Shown: piece by piece, positions 17,423 to 26,064 of the stretch
Numbering within the stretch: the first letter of the stretch is position 1
How the letters are laid out: every line of letters begins with the position of its first letter
Source of the DNA: Dehalococcoidia bacterium
GTDB lineage: Bacteria; Chloroflexota; Dehalococcoidia; Lucifugimonadales; Lucifugimonadaceae
Direction of reading: 5' to 3'
Length of the DNA stretch: 64,000 bases
Assembly: GCA_022824185.1 (NCBI GenBank)
Contig: JAJEAU010000016.1
Location: forward strand, 46,768-110,767
The notes under the pieces: generated by a model
What the model saw: only the letters and a program-made list of their open reading frames with translations
Databases searched by the model: none
Told to the model about the DNA's origin: nothing
Translations under genes and position numbers: made by a program

Positions 17423-18127
17423 ATGTGGGCACTAACTATCGCTGGCGGTCGCGGGGAGCGGTTGCAGCCTTTGACTGACAATATCTGCAAGCCGATGGTG
17501 CCGGTTAATGGGGTGCCGTTGCTGCAGCATCAGGCGAGTTGGCTGTGTGCGAATGGGGTGACGGACATCGTGTTTCTAACGGGGTATCGGGCTGAGCAGG
17601 TCGAGGAGCATTTCAGGGATGGGTCGGCGTTTGGTTTCCGTGCTCACTACTCGCCTGAGGAGACGCCGCTTGGTCGAGGCGGCGCTGTGAAACAGGGATT
17701 GAAGCTTGTGCCGGAGGATGAGCAGGATGTGATCGTTGTGAACGGGGATGTGCTCACGGATCAATGGTTGAGTCCGCTTGTTGAGACTAGGCGCGAGAAC
17801 GGAGCGAGAGCAGCGATTACGCTGATACCTTATGTGAGCCAGTTTGGTGTAGTGCTGGTGTCGGACGATGATGTTGTGACGAGTTTTGCGGAGAAGACGG
17901 AGTTGCCGTTTTGGATCAATGGCGGGATTTACGTACTTGAGCGGGAGCTTGAGGGACTATTCCCGGATGTTGGGGATCATGAGGACTCGACTTTTCCGCA
18001 GATCGTTGCTGAAGGTGGGATGAGGGCGATCAGATCGACGGCGAACTGGATATCGGTGGATAGCCACAAGGATCTGCGGCAGGCAGAAGAGATGATGTCT
18101 CAGGGGCTGTTGCCTCAGTCGAGTTGA
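17423..18127 (+). CDS. Sugar-nucleotide nucleotidyltransferase family protein
   Basis: 234 residues. The N-terminus has the nucleoside-triphosphate-binding signature IAGGRGERLQPLTDNICKPM (G.G.R..PLT...KP). Other family positions are NGVPLLQHQ, the central GRGGAVKQGL (nucleotide-sugar binding), the metal-binding Asp in VNGDVLTD, and INGGIYV with the terminal SVDSHKDL. This is the short, single-domain GT-A type (mannose-1-phosphate guanylyltransferase or glucose-1-phosphate nucleotidyltransferase-like). The exact sugar is not determinable and no sugar operon surrounds it. Confidence 0.87.
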   Translation: MWALTIAGGRGERLQPLTDNICKPMVPVNGVPLLQHQASWLCANGVTDIVFLTGYRAEQVEEHFRDGSAFGFRAHYSPEETPLGRGGAVKQGLKLVPEDEQDVIVVNGDVLTDQWLSPLVETRRENGARAAITLIPYVSQFGVVLVSDDDVVTSFAEKTELPFWINGGIYVLERELEGLFPDVGDHEDSTFPQIVAEGGMRAIRSTANWISVDSHKDLRQAEEMMSQGLLPQSS

Positions 18128-18153
18128 TCCGCTGTTCGAGCGCGGATCGATCA

Positions 18154-18624
18154 TTACGCTGCGAAAAGCCGCATGAGGTCGTGGCGGGCGATTATGCCGA
18201 CGGGTTTGCCGTTTTCGATTATTGGCAGGTGGTGACCGCCGGTGTGCTCGATGAGGTTGATTACTTCGTCGATTGTGGCATCAGGTGCGGCAGTCGGCGG
18301 GGCAGAGTTCATGACTTCGCCGATCGTTTTTCCGCTGACTTCGACCAGTTCTTGGCGAAATGCGGGTGCGAGGTCTTCATCGGCGTTGAGACCCATGATG
18401 CGAGTGACACTGCCGTGCATGAATGGGGAGGCGTGCTCTCTGGGCATGATCATTTCCTCGGACATCAATCCGCAGAAATCCCCGTTCTCGTTTACGACAA
18501 CGACGGAACCGATTTGGTGTTCGATCAGGATCTCAGCGGCCTCAGACACGGTCTGTTCCCGATTGGCGGTCACCACCGGGCTCCGCATAATGTTCTTCGC
18601 CAGAGATGTTGAGAGGGATGCCAT
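18154..18624 (-). CDS. Two-CBS-domain protein
   Basis: 156 residues with a tandem CBS pair: first 'MRSPVVTANREQTVSEAAEI...GSVVVVNENGDFCGLMSEEM', second 'VMNSAPPTAAPDATIDEVIN...HHLPIIENGKPVGIIARHDL' (split here for brevity). Such stand-alone Bateman modules bind adenine nucleotides and sense energy state. No effector domain is fused. It converges on the nucleotidyltransferase and lies 71 bp downstream of the kinase-like gene. Confidence 0.88.
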   Translation of the reverse strand: MASLSTSLAKNIMRSPVVTANREQTVSEAAEILIEHQIGSVVVVNENGDFCGLMSEEMIMPREHASPFMHGSVTRIMGLNADEDLAPAFRQELVEVSGKTIGEVMNSAPPTAAPDATIDEVINLIEHTGGHHLPIIENGKPVGIIARHDLMRLFAA

Positions 18625-18695
18625 GCTTTATCGATTCGGATTCAGGCGGGAACTATCCCGCTCGAAGTTTCAACGGAGTCAATTGTGCAGGGGAT

Positions 18696-19376
18696 TCAAA
18701 CGGCAATTCGGTCTCGCTGCTCTTTGACGTAACGAGACACCTCGATGGTGGCTATATCTATGTGTTTGTCGGATGTGTTTACTACGAAGTCGTAGAGTTC
18801 GGGGTCTTCGGGGTCTGCATCGTGGACTTTGTCGAAGTATTCACGTTGAGATTTTTCACGTTCGAAGATGATGCGCTCAGCGGCAGAGACATCGTTCAAC
18901 CCCTCTCGCGCCATTACTCTTCGGACTCGATCATCCCAGTCTGCGAAGATGCCCACCCGGGCTACGCCTTCGTTTTGGGCTAACTCAACGGCGCCGGCGC
19001 GATGTACGATGACGGCGTTGCCATCTTTGGCGAGCCGAGAGAAGTCGTGAGAGTTGCTGAGGGCGTCTGCGGAGGTGGGGCCATGCCTGTCCCAAGTAAG
19101 GGGGAGGTGGAGGTCTGCGCCGCCTTGGAGAAGGGGGTCGTCACCGGCAGCGCCGACGGCGAAGTAAGATGCGGCTCGTTCGACCCACGACCATAGGCGG
19201 TCGGAGAACTCGGCTTCTGTGGCCTGGTCTGCGAGGTCGAGGGATTGTCCGTTCTCGATGGCTTGGAGCCGGACACGGTCAAAGAGTCTCCACCCGAGCA
19301 TCCGGGCGATTTTCCTGCCTACATCGAAGCCGCCGGAGCCGATGTGGCCGTCTATGGTGACCATGGATTTGCGCAT
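18696..19376 (-). CDS. Cytidylate kinase-like P-loop protein
   Basis: 226 residues. The P-loop is GHIGSGGFDVGRKIA near the N-terminus, typical of the cytidylate-kinase-like family (Cytidylate_kin2). This is followed by MLGWRLFDRVRL (base-binding Asp/Arg) and an RRVMAREGLNDVSAAERI lid helix with EREKSQREYF. The C-terminal YDFVVNTSD is the usual end of the kinase core. Its substrate may be a nucleotide or small metabolite. A 17-bp alternating purine-pyrimidine tract lies just upstream (19420-19436). Confidence 0.82.
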   Translation of the reverse strand: MRKSMVTIDGHIGSGGFDVGRKIARMLGWRLFDRVRLQAIENGQSLDLADQATEAEFSDRLWSWVERAASYFAVGAAGDDPLLQGGADLHLPLTWDRHGPTSADALSNSHDFSRLAKDGNAVIVHRAGAVELAQNEGVARVGIFADWDDRVRRVMAREGLNDVSAAERIIFEREKSQREYFDKVHDADPEDPELYDFVVNTSDKHIDIATIEVSRYVKEQRDRIAV

Positions 19377-19419
19377 AGGGCATCGAGAAGACGGTGGTGT
19401 CGAGTTTTAGTTAATAGAG

Positions 19420-19436
19420 ACGTGCGCGCGTGCGCA
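19420..19436. other. Alternating purine-pyrimidine tract upstream of the kinase-like gene
   Basis: ACGTGCGCGCGTGCGCA is 17 bp of strict purine-pyrimidine alternation, 44 bp upstream of the leftward start. A longer tract of the same kind precedes gyrB. Confidence 0.5.
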
Positions 19437-19508
19437 AATCATATACCTAAATTTGGATTCAGGCAATTCGCGGCTGTGGACGGCGTTGTTTGAGTTCAGC
19501 CGAAGGCT

Positions 19509-20246
19509 TCAATCGATGGCGCTTAGGCCGCCGTCAAGGCTCAGGGAGGCGCCGTTCATGTAGTCGTTGCGGATGATGCTGATTACGGCTTGGCTGACTT
19601 CGTCGAGCGTTCCCATTCGGCCTGCGGGTCCGATCGTGCGATCGGAGAGGGATTGGGTCTCAGAACGCTCGGCTGCGTCGAGGTGGAGAATGACGCCGAG
19701 GCGGATTTCGTTGGTCTGGATCCGAGGCGCGAGGCTGACGGCTAGCGTCTTGGTGAGGCTGGTCAATGCGGAGTTTGTGATGGAGTAGGTTACGCGGGTG
19801 CGGTATGTGGTCCGGCGGTCGTTGATGTTGATGATCTTGCCGTTGCTGTTTTCGGGCAGGTCACGGGCCATCGCCTGTGCGAGGAGCATGGGGGCGCGGA
19901 CGTTTACCGCCATTGCACGGTCGAAGTCGTCTGCCGTCACCTCATCAATGGTTAGTCGTTGGAAGATGGAGGCGTTGTTGATGATGATGCTGGGGGCTTG
20001 GCCGAGTTGGTCGACGGCTTTGGTCCAGAGTTGGTGACATTCATCGGGGTTGCCGAGATCGGCTTGGATGGCTTCGCTGTTGACGCCGAGATCTCGTGCC
20101 ATGTCGCGAGTTTCGATGGCTTCGGTTTCGGCTGAGTAGTAGTGGACTGCGACGTTGCACCCGTTTTCGGCAAGGGCAAGCGCCAAGGCGCGTCCGATGC
20201 GTCGGGAGGCGCCGGTAACCAGGGCTGTTTTGGCTTTGGTTTGCAT
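19509..20246 (-). CDS. Pteridine-reductase-like SDR lacking the catalytic lysine
   Basis: 245 residues. The cofactor loop TGASRRIGRALA has the TGxxxRxG form of pteridine reductases (PTR1/FolM), and the usual active-site serine is replaced by Asp in IININDRRT, as in PTR1. The expected Tyr-x3-Lys reads YSITN (codon AAC near 19763), so the lysine that orients NADPH and lowers the tyrosine pKa is Asn. The end (YMNGASLSLDGGLSAID) is complete. It could reduce biopterin/folate precursors, have another activity, or be inactive. folE lies 2 kb away in the same direction but is not adjacent. Confidence 0.82.
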   Translation of the reverse strand: MQTKAKTALVTGASRRIGRALALALAENGCNVAVHYYSAETEAIETRDMARDLGVNSEAIQADLGNPDECHQLWTKAVDQLGQAPSIIINNASIFQRLTIDEVTADDFDRAMAVNVRAPMLLAQAMARDLPENSNGKIININDRRTTYRTRVTYSITNSALTSLTKTLAVSLAPRIQTNEIRLGVILHLDAAERSETQSLSDRTIGPAGRMGTLDEVSQAVISIIRNDYMNGASLSLDGGLSAID

Positions 20247-20385
20247 GGTGGGTTGGGATGGAGATGGGCCGCGGTTGGTTAGTCAAGGTTCGCCGTCATC
20301 TGGGCGGCAACGCCAACCTTTGTGCATACTTCAAGGCAAGTTGAAGGTGGGTTTCGGGCAGCCAATATTGCCTCTTGGATCTAAA

Positions 20386-20404
20386 GCAATTAAGGGTTAA
20401 TTGC
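20386..20404. promoter_or_regulatory. 19-bp perfect palindrome, possible operator
   Basis: GCAATTAA-ggg-TTAATTGC lies 140 bp upstream of the leftward pteridine-reductase-like gene and about 100 bp before the small rightward frame at 20501. It is A/T-rich in a GC-rich background and has no T-run, so a protein-binding site is more likely than a terminator. Confidence 0.45.
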
Positions 20405-20500
20405 GATGACGAAATTGTTTAATGGTCCTGCAGTGCTGTTTGGAGTCTGGATTACTTTGGTTGCCTACGAGGGAACCTTCAATCGTCAGCGGAACGCGTC

Positions 20501-20674
20501 TTGAGTTTGGGAGCTTTGACATCAGAGACTGAGAGAGTATCAGATCGAGAAGCACACCTCCAAGACCACGTGTCGACGAGCGATTTCACTGAGGTTAAAA
20601 CCGACCTCAAGTGGATCAAATGGCTTCTGGCGATTCTGGTCCCGCTTGCGTTGGGTGTGAGTATATCGGGTTAG
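20501..20674 (+). CDS. Possible small membrane protein
   Basis: 57 residues if the TTG at 20501 is the start; no ATG and no clear ribosome-binding site are present. The sequence has a polar helical part (HLQDHVSTSDFTEVKTDL) followed by one hydrophobic helix (WLLAILVPLALGVSISG). The pattern recalls XhlA-like small membrane proteins. The rest of 20247-20753 shows only the palindrome at 20386. It could be a fragment of a longer gene. Confidence 0.35.
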   Translation: MSLGALTSETERVSDREAHLQDHVSTSDFTEVKTDLKWIKWLLAILVPLALGVSISG

Positions 20675-20753
20675 ATACGGCAGATGTGTCGATCGAATTC
20701 ACCGCCATGTTAGCCTTCGTGCAGTCAATACAAATGCATCTGAGGTGACCACC

Positions 20754-21371
20754 ATGATCTACGAGTTCAGGACTTATGACCTTAAGCCGCGAAGTGTGCC
20801 GGAGTTTGAGGCTCGGGCGGCGGCGAAGCTGGGGGAGGGACGGCAGGAGTATTCGCAGCTTTTCGGGTTTTGGTACAGCGAGGTGGGGCCGTTGAATCAG
20901 GTGGTGCATGTCTGGCCATATGACGATCTCGAGCAGCGTCGGAAAGTACGCGCCGAGGTTGCGGAAAAGGGGATTTGGCCGCCGGACAATGCAGAGTTCG
21001 TGAGAAAGATGCGGTCGGAGATATTTCTGCCGGCTCCGTTTATGGTGAACCGCGGCGAGGCGAAGTTGGGGCCGGTTTACGAGATGCGGGTGTATACGTA
21101 TGGTCCGACGGATATGCCTCGGGTGATCGAGGTTTGGGGCGAGCACATCGAAGAGAGGCAGAAGTACTCGCCGTTGGTCGGGGCATGGTACTCGGAGCTG
21201 GGTGCGCTCAATACGTGGATCCACATGTGGGCGTATGAGAGCTATGACCATCGGGCGGCAATTCGGGCGGAAACCCAAGCGAAGGGCGTGTGGCCGCCTC
21301 CAGGTGGTGTTGCGCCGTTGACGCAGGCGAACAAGCTGATGCTGCCGATGAGTTTTTCGCCGTTGCAGTAG
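20754..21371 (+). CDS. NIPSNAP family protein with two tandem domains
   Basis: 205 residues from the ATG at 20754, preceded by GAGG at 8-base spacing. Two copies of the NIPSNAP ferredoxin-like domain are visible: MIYEFRTYDLKP...FGFWYSEVGPLNQVVHVW and VYEMRVYTYGP...GAWYSELGALNTWIHMW, each ending in a WPP segment. Such proteins are common in Chloroflexota and proteobacteria. They are presumed small-molecule-binding or degradative dimers, and the exact reaction is unknown. Confidence 0.88.
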   Translation: MIYEFRTYDLKPRSVPEFEARAAAKLGEGRQEYSQLFGFWYSEVGPLNQVVHVWPYDDLEQRRKVRAEVAEKGIWPPDNAEFVRKMRSEIFLPAPFMVNRGEAKLGPVYEMRVYTYGPTDMPRVIEVWGEHIEERQKYSPLVGAWYSELGALNTWIHMWAYESYDHRAAIRAETQAKGVWPPPGGVAPLTQANKLMLPMSFSPLQ

Positions 21372-21582
21372 GAGGCAACGGGGCCGTTGTTGTCCGTAGG
21401 CGCCAGACAGCACGGCAAAGCTCCGCTTGAGGAGTTACTCGGCGGCCATATCTGCGTTGGTTGTGCACAGTTCTCGCGGGTCTGGTCGGGCACGTTTGCG
21501 CATTTGGTTTTACGATGCGAACAACGAGGTTGTTAAAATCGCAGGCACCAACCGCCCGCTATCTTTGCCTTGTGAGTTTGTG

Positions 21583-21912
21583 ATGCTCGCAGAGATCACA
21601 GAAAAATCTACTGAACTTGAGCAGATGTGCCGCGACCATCACGTAAGGCGTCTGGATCTTTTCGGTTCCGCGGCCACTGGGGAGTTCGACGCGCAGAACA
21701 GCGACTTGGATTTCTTGGTGGATTTCATGGACGTGCCCGGTGGCCACACTTTTAAGAATCGGTATCGCCTTTCGCGAAAACTGGAATCTCTCTTCGGTCG
21801 TCCGATCGATCTGGTGGTTGACCGCGCAATCAGGAACCCTTATTTCCGTCAGTCGGTAGAAGAGTCTCGGACACCAGTCTATGCATCTTTACGCGAAGAA
21901 ACATCTGTATGA
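21583..21912 (+). CDS. mntA: MntA-type nucleotidyltransferase antitoxin
   Basis: 109 residues from the ATG at 21583. The minimal nucleotidyltransferase signature is intact: FGSAATGEFDAQNSDLDFLV (GSx10DxD), followed by a third acidic site in DLVVDRA. It overlaps the HEPN gene by 32 bp, the usual antitoxin-first order. In the characterised MntA/HepT pair the antitoxin adds AMP groups to a tyrosine of the toxin's RX4HXY motif. Confidence 0.88.
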   Translation: MLAEITEKSTELEQMCRDHHVRRLDLFGSAATGEFDAQNSDLDFLVDFMDVPGGHTFKNRYRLSRKLESLFGRPIDLVVDRAIRNPYFRQSVEESRTPVYASLREETSV

Positions 21913-22222
21913 CATCAATCAAGCGATGCTCAGGATCAACGAGTTGACCGCTGATGCATCCTTTGAGGATTACGAAAACGATTGGGTAAAACGCTACGCG
22001 GTGGAACGTTCGTTTTCGATCATCGGAGAGGCGTTGATGCGGCTCCGGAAGTTCGATCCTGCGCTGACGGAGATGATCACAGATTTTCCGGAGATCATAG
22101 CGTTTCGCAACCAACTCGTCCACGGTTACGACGATATCGACAACCAAGAGGTTTGGCACATCATACAGAACGAGTTGCCGATTTTAAGTGCCGAGGTCCG
22201 CGCAATGTTGGCCGACCGTTAG
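21881..22222 (+). CDS. hepT: HepT-like HEPN ribonuclease toxin
   Basis: 113 residues, all helical. The HEPN active-site motif RX4HXY is present as RNQLVHGY (residues about 76-83). The family hallmark FSIIGEALMRL precedes it. It should be an RNase toxin neutralised by the upstream MntA-like protein. Both genes look intact. Confidence 0.88.
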   Translation: MHLYAKKHLYDINQAMLRINELTADASFEDYENDWVKRYAVERSFSIIGEALMRLRKFDPALTEMITDFPEIIAFRNQLVHGYDDIDNQEVWHIIQNELPILSAEVRAMLADR

Positions 22223-22250
22223 ATCCAACTTCGGCCCGACTATCCAAATC

Positions 22251-22910
22251 CTAAGCGTTGCGAAGGTGTTCCATGAATTCGTCGCGGGTTGCGGCGTTTT
22301 TGCGGAACGTACCCATGACGGCGCTGGTTACCATGCGGGGGTCCTGTTTGCGGACGCCTCGCATGACGGTGCACATGTGAGTGCCTTCGACTACGACGCC
22401 GACGCCGTTAGGGTCGATCAAGGCGTCTAGGAAGCTGGCGATCTCTTGGGTCATCCGCTCTTGGACCTGGAGGCGTCGGGCGAACATGTCTACGATGCGG
22501 GGGATTTTGGAGAGCCCGACCACCTTTCGGTCGGGCACGTAGCCGACGTGGGCGTAGCCATAGAACGGTAGGAGGTGGTGCTCACAGAGGCTGTAATACT
22601 CGATGGATTTGACGACCACCATCTGGTCGTATTCGACGTCGAAGAGTGCGCCGTTAAGGAGCTGCTCGGGGTCTATCGAGTAGCCGCTGAGGAGTTCGTC
22701 GAACATTTCGGCGACGCGGAGAGGGGTGCGTTCGGTGCCCTGAGGATCGAGGTTGTCGGCGCCGATGGCCTTCAGGATCTCGTTGACGTTGTCGGCGATC
22801 CGGGCCTTCGTCTCGCGGTTGAGGGTGACGCCGCTATCGAACAGTTCAGGTTGGTATCCGTTCGTGGTGGCTATCGCGATGTCGTTGGAGTTGCGGTTTT
22901 CGGCGACCAT
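22251..22910 (-). CDS. folE: GTP cyclohydrolase I
   Basis: 219 residues with a normal C-terminal catalytic domain: GTERTPLRVAEMFDELLSGY, the zinc cysteine and histidines in YSLCEHHLLPFYG, the zinc-binding cysteine in GTHMCTVMRGV, and VGLSKIPRIVDMFARRLQVQ. It converts GTP to dihydroneopterin triphosphate, the first step of folate and tetrahydropterin synthesis. The zinc-dependent type is notable in a genome with an elaborate zinc-uptake locus. It converges on hepT with a 28-bp gap. Confidence 0.96.
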   Translation of the reverse strand: MVAENRNSNDIAIATTNGYQPELFDSGVTLNRETKARIADNVNEILKAIGADNLDPQGTERTPLRVAEMFDELLSGYSIDPEQLLNGALFDVEYDQMVVVKSIEYYSLCEHHLLPFYGYAHVGYVPDRKVVGLSKIPRIVDMFARRLQVQERMTQEIASFLDALIDPNGVGVVVEGTHMCTVMRGVRKQDPRMVTSAVMGTFRKNAATRDEFMEHLRNA

Positions 22911-23074
22911 GATGACTGGGGAATCGGTTTCGTGGGGTTGGTTAGACCCATTTACATTCGATTATCGCCGACGACATCACCGACGAATAGGGGCCGTTGA
23001 AGATATGCTGAATTGTGGCGTCGAACAACCCGCATTGGGTTGAGGTCGCGGTAGGCAATTCGAGGAGCACAATC

Positions 23075-24265
23075 GTGAAGATTACAGAGATAGAGACCTT
23101 CGTGGTTAATGCAGGTTGGCGGCCGTGGCAGTTCTGCGCGGTCAGGACTGATGAGGGGATCACGGGATACGGCGAGATGTCGGATGGGCGCAACCCGTAT
23201 GGGATTACGGGGACTGTTGCGGACTTCGAGCCGATCCTTCTCGGACAGGATCCTCTGGCGGTGGAGGCGCGGTACTGGGACATGTATCGAATGGCTCGGC
23301 AGTCGCCGGGTGGAATCGCGGCCAAGGCGATCGCGGGTGTGGAACTGGCTCTGTGGGATGTCAAGGGGAAGGCGATGGGGGTGCCGGTGCATAGTCTTTT
23401 AGGGGGCCCGACGCGCGATCGACAACAGGTCTACTGGTCGCATTGCGGCTCTTCCCGGTCTAGAAATCACGAGTTGATCGGAGTCCCTCCGATGGATTCG
23501 TTTCAGGCGGTTACGGATCTTGGTCAGGAGGTGAAAGAGCGCGGTTTCAAGGCGTTGAAGACCAACATAATCTTCTTCGATGACGAAACGCACGGGTACG
23601 GATACGGCTTTGGCACGGACTCCCCTGACCAGACGATTAAGCCAGGGCTGCTGAGGCACGTTGAAAAGTACATCGGGACGTTCAAAGAGGCGGTCGGCCC
23701 GGACGTGGAGATTGCGCTAGACCTTAACTTCAACGTCAAACCGCAGGCGGCAAAGCAGATTTGCGCCGTTTTGGAGCAGTTCGACATGATGTGGGTGGAG
23801 ATCGACATGTACGAGGTGGACGGGTTGAAGGAGGTCAAGGACAGCACGAGTTGCCCGATAACGTCGGGCGAAAACCTCTTCACTATCCGAGACTACCGTC
23901 CCTACTTTGCAGCCCGCGCGATGGACATCGCGATGATCGATGTGCCTTGGCAGGGTTTCGCTCGCGGTCGGGATGTGGGGATGCTGGCGGAGTCGCACGA
24001 GATCAATGTGGCGCCGCACAACTACTACTCGCACTTGGCTACTATGCAAGGGATCAATCTTTGCGCCACGCTGCCGAATGTGAGAATCTGCGAGATCGAC
24101 ATCGATGACGTGCCCTGGAAAGATGATCTGACGGGCGGTCCGTTGACCTTCCACGACGGCGGGGTGTTGGACGTGCCGACTACGCCGGGTTGGGGAGTCG
24201 AGTTGGACGAAGAAGTCGCCCGGGCGCACCCGTGGGAACGCGGTCGGGGGCCGGGGTATCGCTAG
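23075..24265 (+). CDS. Mandelate racemase/muconate lactonizing enzyme family protein
   Basis: 396 residues from a GTG at 23075 with GAGGAG 7 bases upstream. The N-terminal cap (MKITEIETFVVNAGW...VRTDEGITGYGEM) and the barrel are complete. Likely metal ligands are in EIALDLNFN (Asp), MMWVEIDMYE (Glu) and ITSGENLF (Glu). A general base Lys is possible in ALKTNIIFF, and the later His in NVAPHNYYS fits the galactonate/mandelate-type group. It is probably a sugar-acid dehydratase. It ends 4 bp inside the convergent permease gene. Confidence 0.88.
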   Translation: MKITEIETFVVNAGWRPWQFCAVRTDEGITGYGEMSDGRNPYGITGTVADFEPILLGQDPLAVEARYWDMYRMARQSPGGIAAKAIAGVELALWDVKGKAMGVPVHSLLGGPTRDRQQVYWSHCGSSRSRNHELIGVPPMDSFQAVTDLGQEVKERGFKALKTNIIFFDDETHGYGYGFGTDSPDQTIKPGLLRHVEKYIGTFKEAVGPDVEIALDLNFNVKPQAAKQICAVLEQFDMMWVEIDMYEVDGLKEVKDSTSCPITSGENLFTIRDYRPYFAARAMDIAMIDVPWQGFARGRDVGMLAESHEINVAPHNYYSHLATMQGINLCATLPNVRICEIDIDDVPWKDDLTGGPLTFHDGGVLDVPTTPGWGVELDEEVARAHPWERGRGPGYR

Positions 24266-26064
24266 GCGGAGGTTGCAACGACTCGTGCAGTCACGATGTC
24301 GATGCCAATGTATTTCCGATGATTGACGGACGATGCGTAGTGCTGCAAAAGACGCGATGAAAACGACGTCTCGGCCTCGATCGGTGATTCGTCATTGAGG
24401 TACGCGATGCTGTCTTCGATGTTGTGATCGCTAAGGTCTCCTGCGGCGGTCAAAACCTCTAGTTCGGCAAAGCCCTCTACTGATTTGGCGGTGACGACCA
24501 TATCCCTCGGATTTTGCGAAGATTCATCCTCGATGTCGTTGATCAGACTTAGCACGACCTCCTCTCCGACTGCCCGCAAGCGAGTTTCGGCTTCCTCGGG
24601 CCACTCTTGTCGACTCGCGAACCCTGCGAGGAACTCGTCGATTTGATTGAGGGCTTCCGAGGAAAGTTGCGTCCTGATGGAGTCGCGTTTCTGTGCGAAG
24701 ATTTCAGAGATTATCGATATCGTGAGCGCGAACCCTCCACCCAAAGTGATGCTGTTTACAGTGCTGTTTGCGATCAATCCGAGATTTAGTTCATCAATTA
24801 CGCCGAGGATCGGACTGGCGGAGACTCCAAGCATTAGCGATACGCCGACGATCACTGCTTTTCTGTGGTCCATGCCTCCTTCGAACACTGATTTGGCACC
24901 TTCGATGAATAGCAGGCCGAACAATATGAAGTAAACCGCGACGACCACGGTGATCGGTATTGCGATCAATATCGCTGACAACTTGGCGAAGAATGCGGCA
25001 GCGATCGTCAATAGGCCCAAGTAAAGGCCGATTTCTGCCGCGGCGACACGCGTGATTCGCACGTAGACCGCCGTGACAGACCAAGGGGCGGTGACGGGCA
25101 AAGTGCCGAGAAGGGCGGTAAGCATCGTTGTGAGTCCGTAGGCATTCAGACCTTTTTGGATCACTCGGAAATCGTTCGCCTTCGGTTTGCGGTGGGCTGT
25201 GCGATCGATGATTGACATGTCGCCGACTGCCTTCACAAACGCTGTCAGGTTCACAAAAAGAAACACCGGCAGCAGCGTCCAGAAACCCAATCCCAACGAC
25301 AGGTCGAATCCGTGCCACACGACATTTGGCATTGAAAACAGAGGGGCCTCCAAGATTTCGCCAAAATCGTACGCCCCTAACGGTGCCGCGACAAGAATAC
25401 CGGCGATGATCGCCGCAGGCACCGTATATAGCTGTGCCTTCGGTCGGGCCACCAACGTGATGAAAAGTCCTACTGCCAACGCGACTGCCCCCGCGAGGAG
25501 AGCCAAACGCAGATCCCCGTGAGTAGACTCCTCCACCGTTCTTTCGAGGATGAAGGGGATGATGGATACGGCCACCAACATGATCACGATTCCGCTCATC
25601 GTCGGAGAAAAGATGCGCCTGAAAGTTGCCAACCGGAATGAAAAAACGAACTGCAGAGCGGTGGACACGACGATCAGTGTCGCGAGCAGGCCAGGACCGC
25701 CTTCTGCAAGAGCCAACGTCGAAATCGCCAACAGCGGGATGTTGAAGTTCGAGACCACCAGCCGTCCTGCGCCGAACCACCCGAAGCGGAACGAGTGAAT
25801 CACCATCGCCGTCCCACACGCCAACAATCCGGCAAAAACCAACCAGTTCAATTGATCTGCAGATTGCCCAGCTACGCGTGCAACGATGGCGATAAGGACT
25901 ATTGCTGTGAAGGTGTTGGGTACGAAAATCTGTAACGCAGTTGAGATCGCCAGACGCGGTGGACAATGATCGCCGACACCGTAGTTGATGATCGATTCTT
26001 CCTGGTCGTCGAGAGATGTTCGAGTGTAGTCCATTGGGCACCGATCCGAAGTGTCAATTATCAT
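24262..26064 (-). CDS. NCS2/SLC23-type nucleobase permease with C-terminal soluble domain
   Basis: About 600 residues from the ATG at 26064 (26034 is an alternative). Residues about 25-455 carry 12-14 membrane segments with family-like motifs (SPTMSGIVIMLVAVSIIPFI; SVTAVYVRITRVAAAEIG). This suggests proton- or sodium-driven uptake of xanthine, uracil or a relative. The last about 145 residues are soluble and mixed alpha/beta. They include a segment like the N-box of histidine-kinase-type ATPases (VGEEVVLSLINDIEDE), which is an inference only. The gene is divergent from the Cache lipoprotein and shares its promoter region. Confidence 0.85.
   Translation of the reverse strand: MIIDTSDRCPMDYTRTSLDDQEESIINYGVGDHCPPRLAISTALQIFVPNTFTAIVLIAIVARVAGQSADQLNWLVFAGLLACGTAMVIHSFRFGWFGAGRLVVSNFNIPLLAISTLALAEGGPGLLATLIVVSTALQFVFSFRLATFRRIFSPTMSGIVIMLVAVSIIPFILERTVEESTHGDLRLALLAGAVALAVGLFITLVARPKAQLYTVPAAIIAGILVAAPLGAYDFGEILEAPLFSMPNVVWHGFDLSLGLGFWTLLPVFLFVNLTAFVKAVGDMSIIDRTAHRKPKANDFRVIQKGLNAYGLTTMLTALLGTLPVTAPWSVTAVYVRITRVAAAEIGLYLGLLTIAAAFFAKLSAILIAIPITVVVAVYFILFGLLFIEGAKSVFEGGMDHRKAVIVGVSLMLGVSASPILGVIDELNLGLIANSTVNSITLGGGFALTISIISEIFAQKRDSIRTQLSSEALNQIDEFLAGFASRQEWPEEAETRLRAVGEEVVLSLINDIEDESSQNPRDMVVTAKSVEGFAELEVLTAAGDLSDHNIEDSIAYLNDESPIEAETSFSSRLLQHYASSVNHRKYIGIDIVTARVVATSA

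Noticed and set aside
24794..26041. 415-codon frame inside the NCS2 permease gene
   Set aside because: Rich in Arg/His/Cys, overlaps a gene with clear membrane helices.
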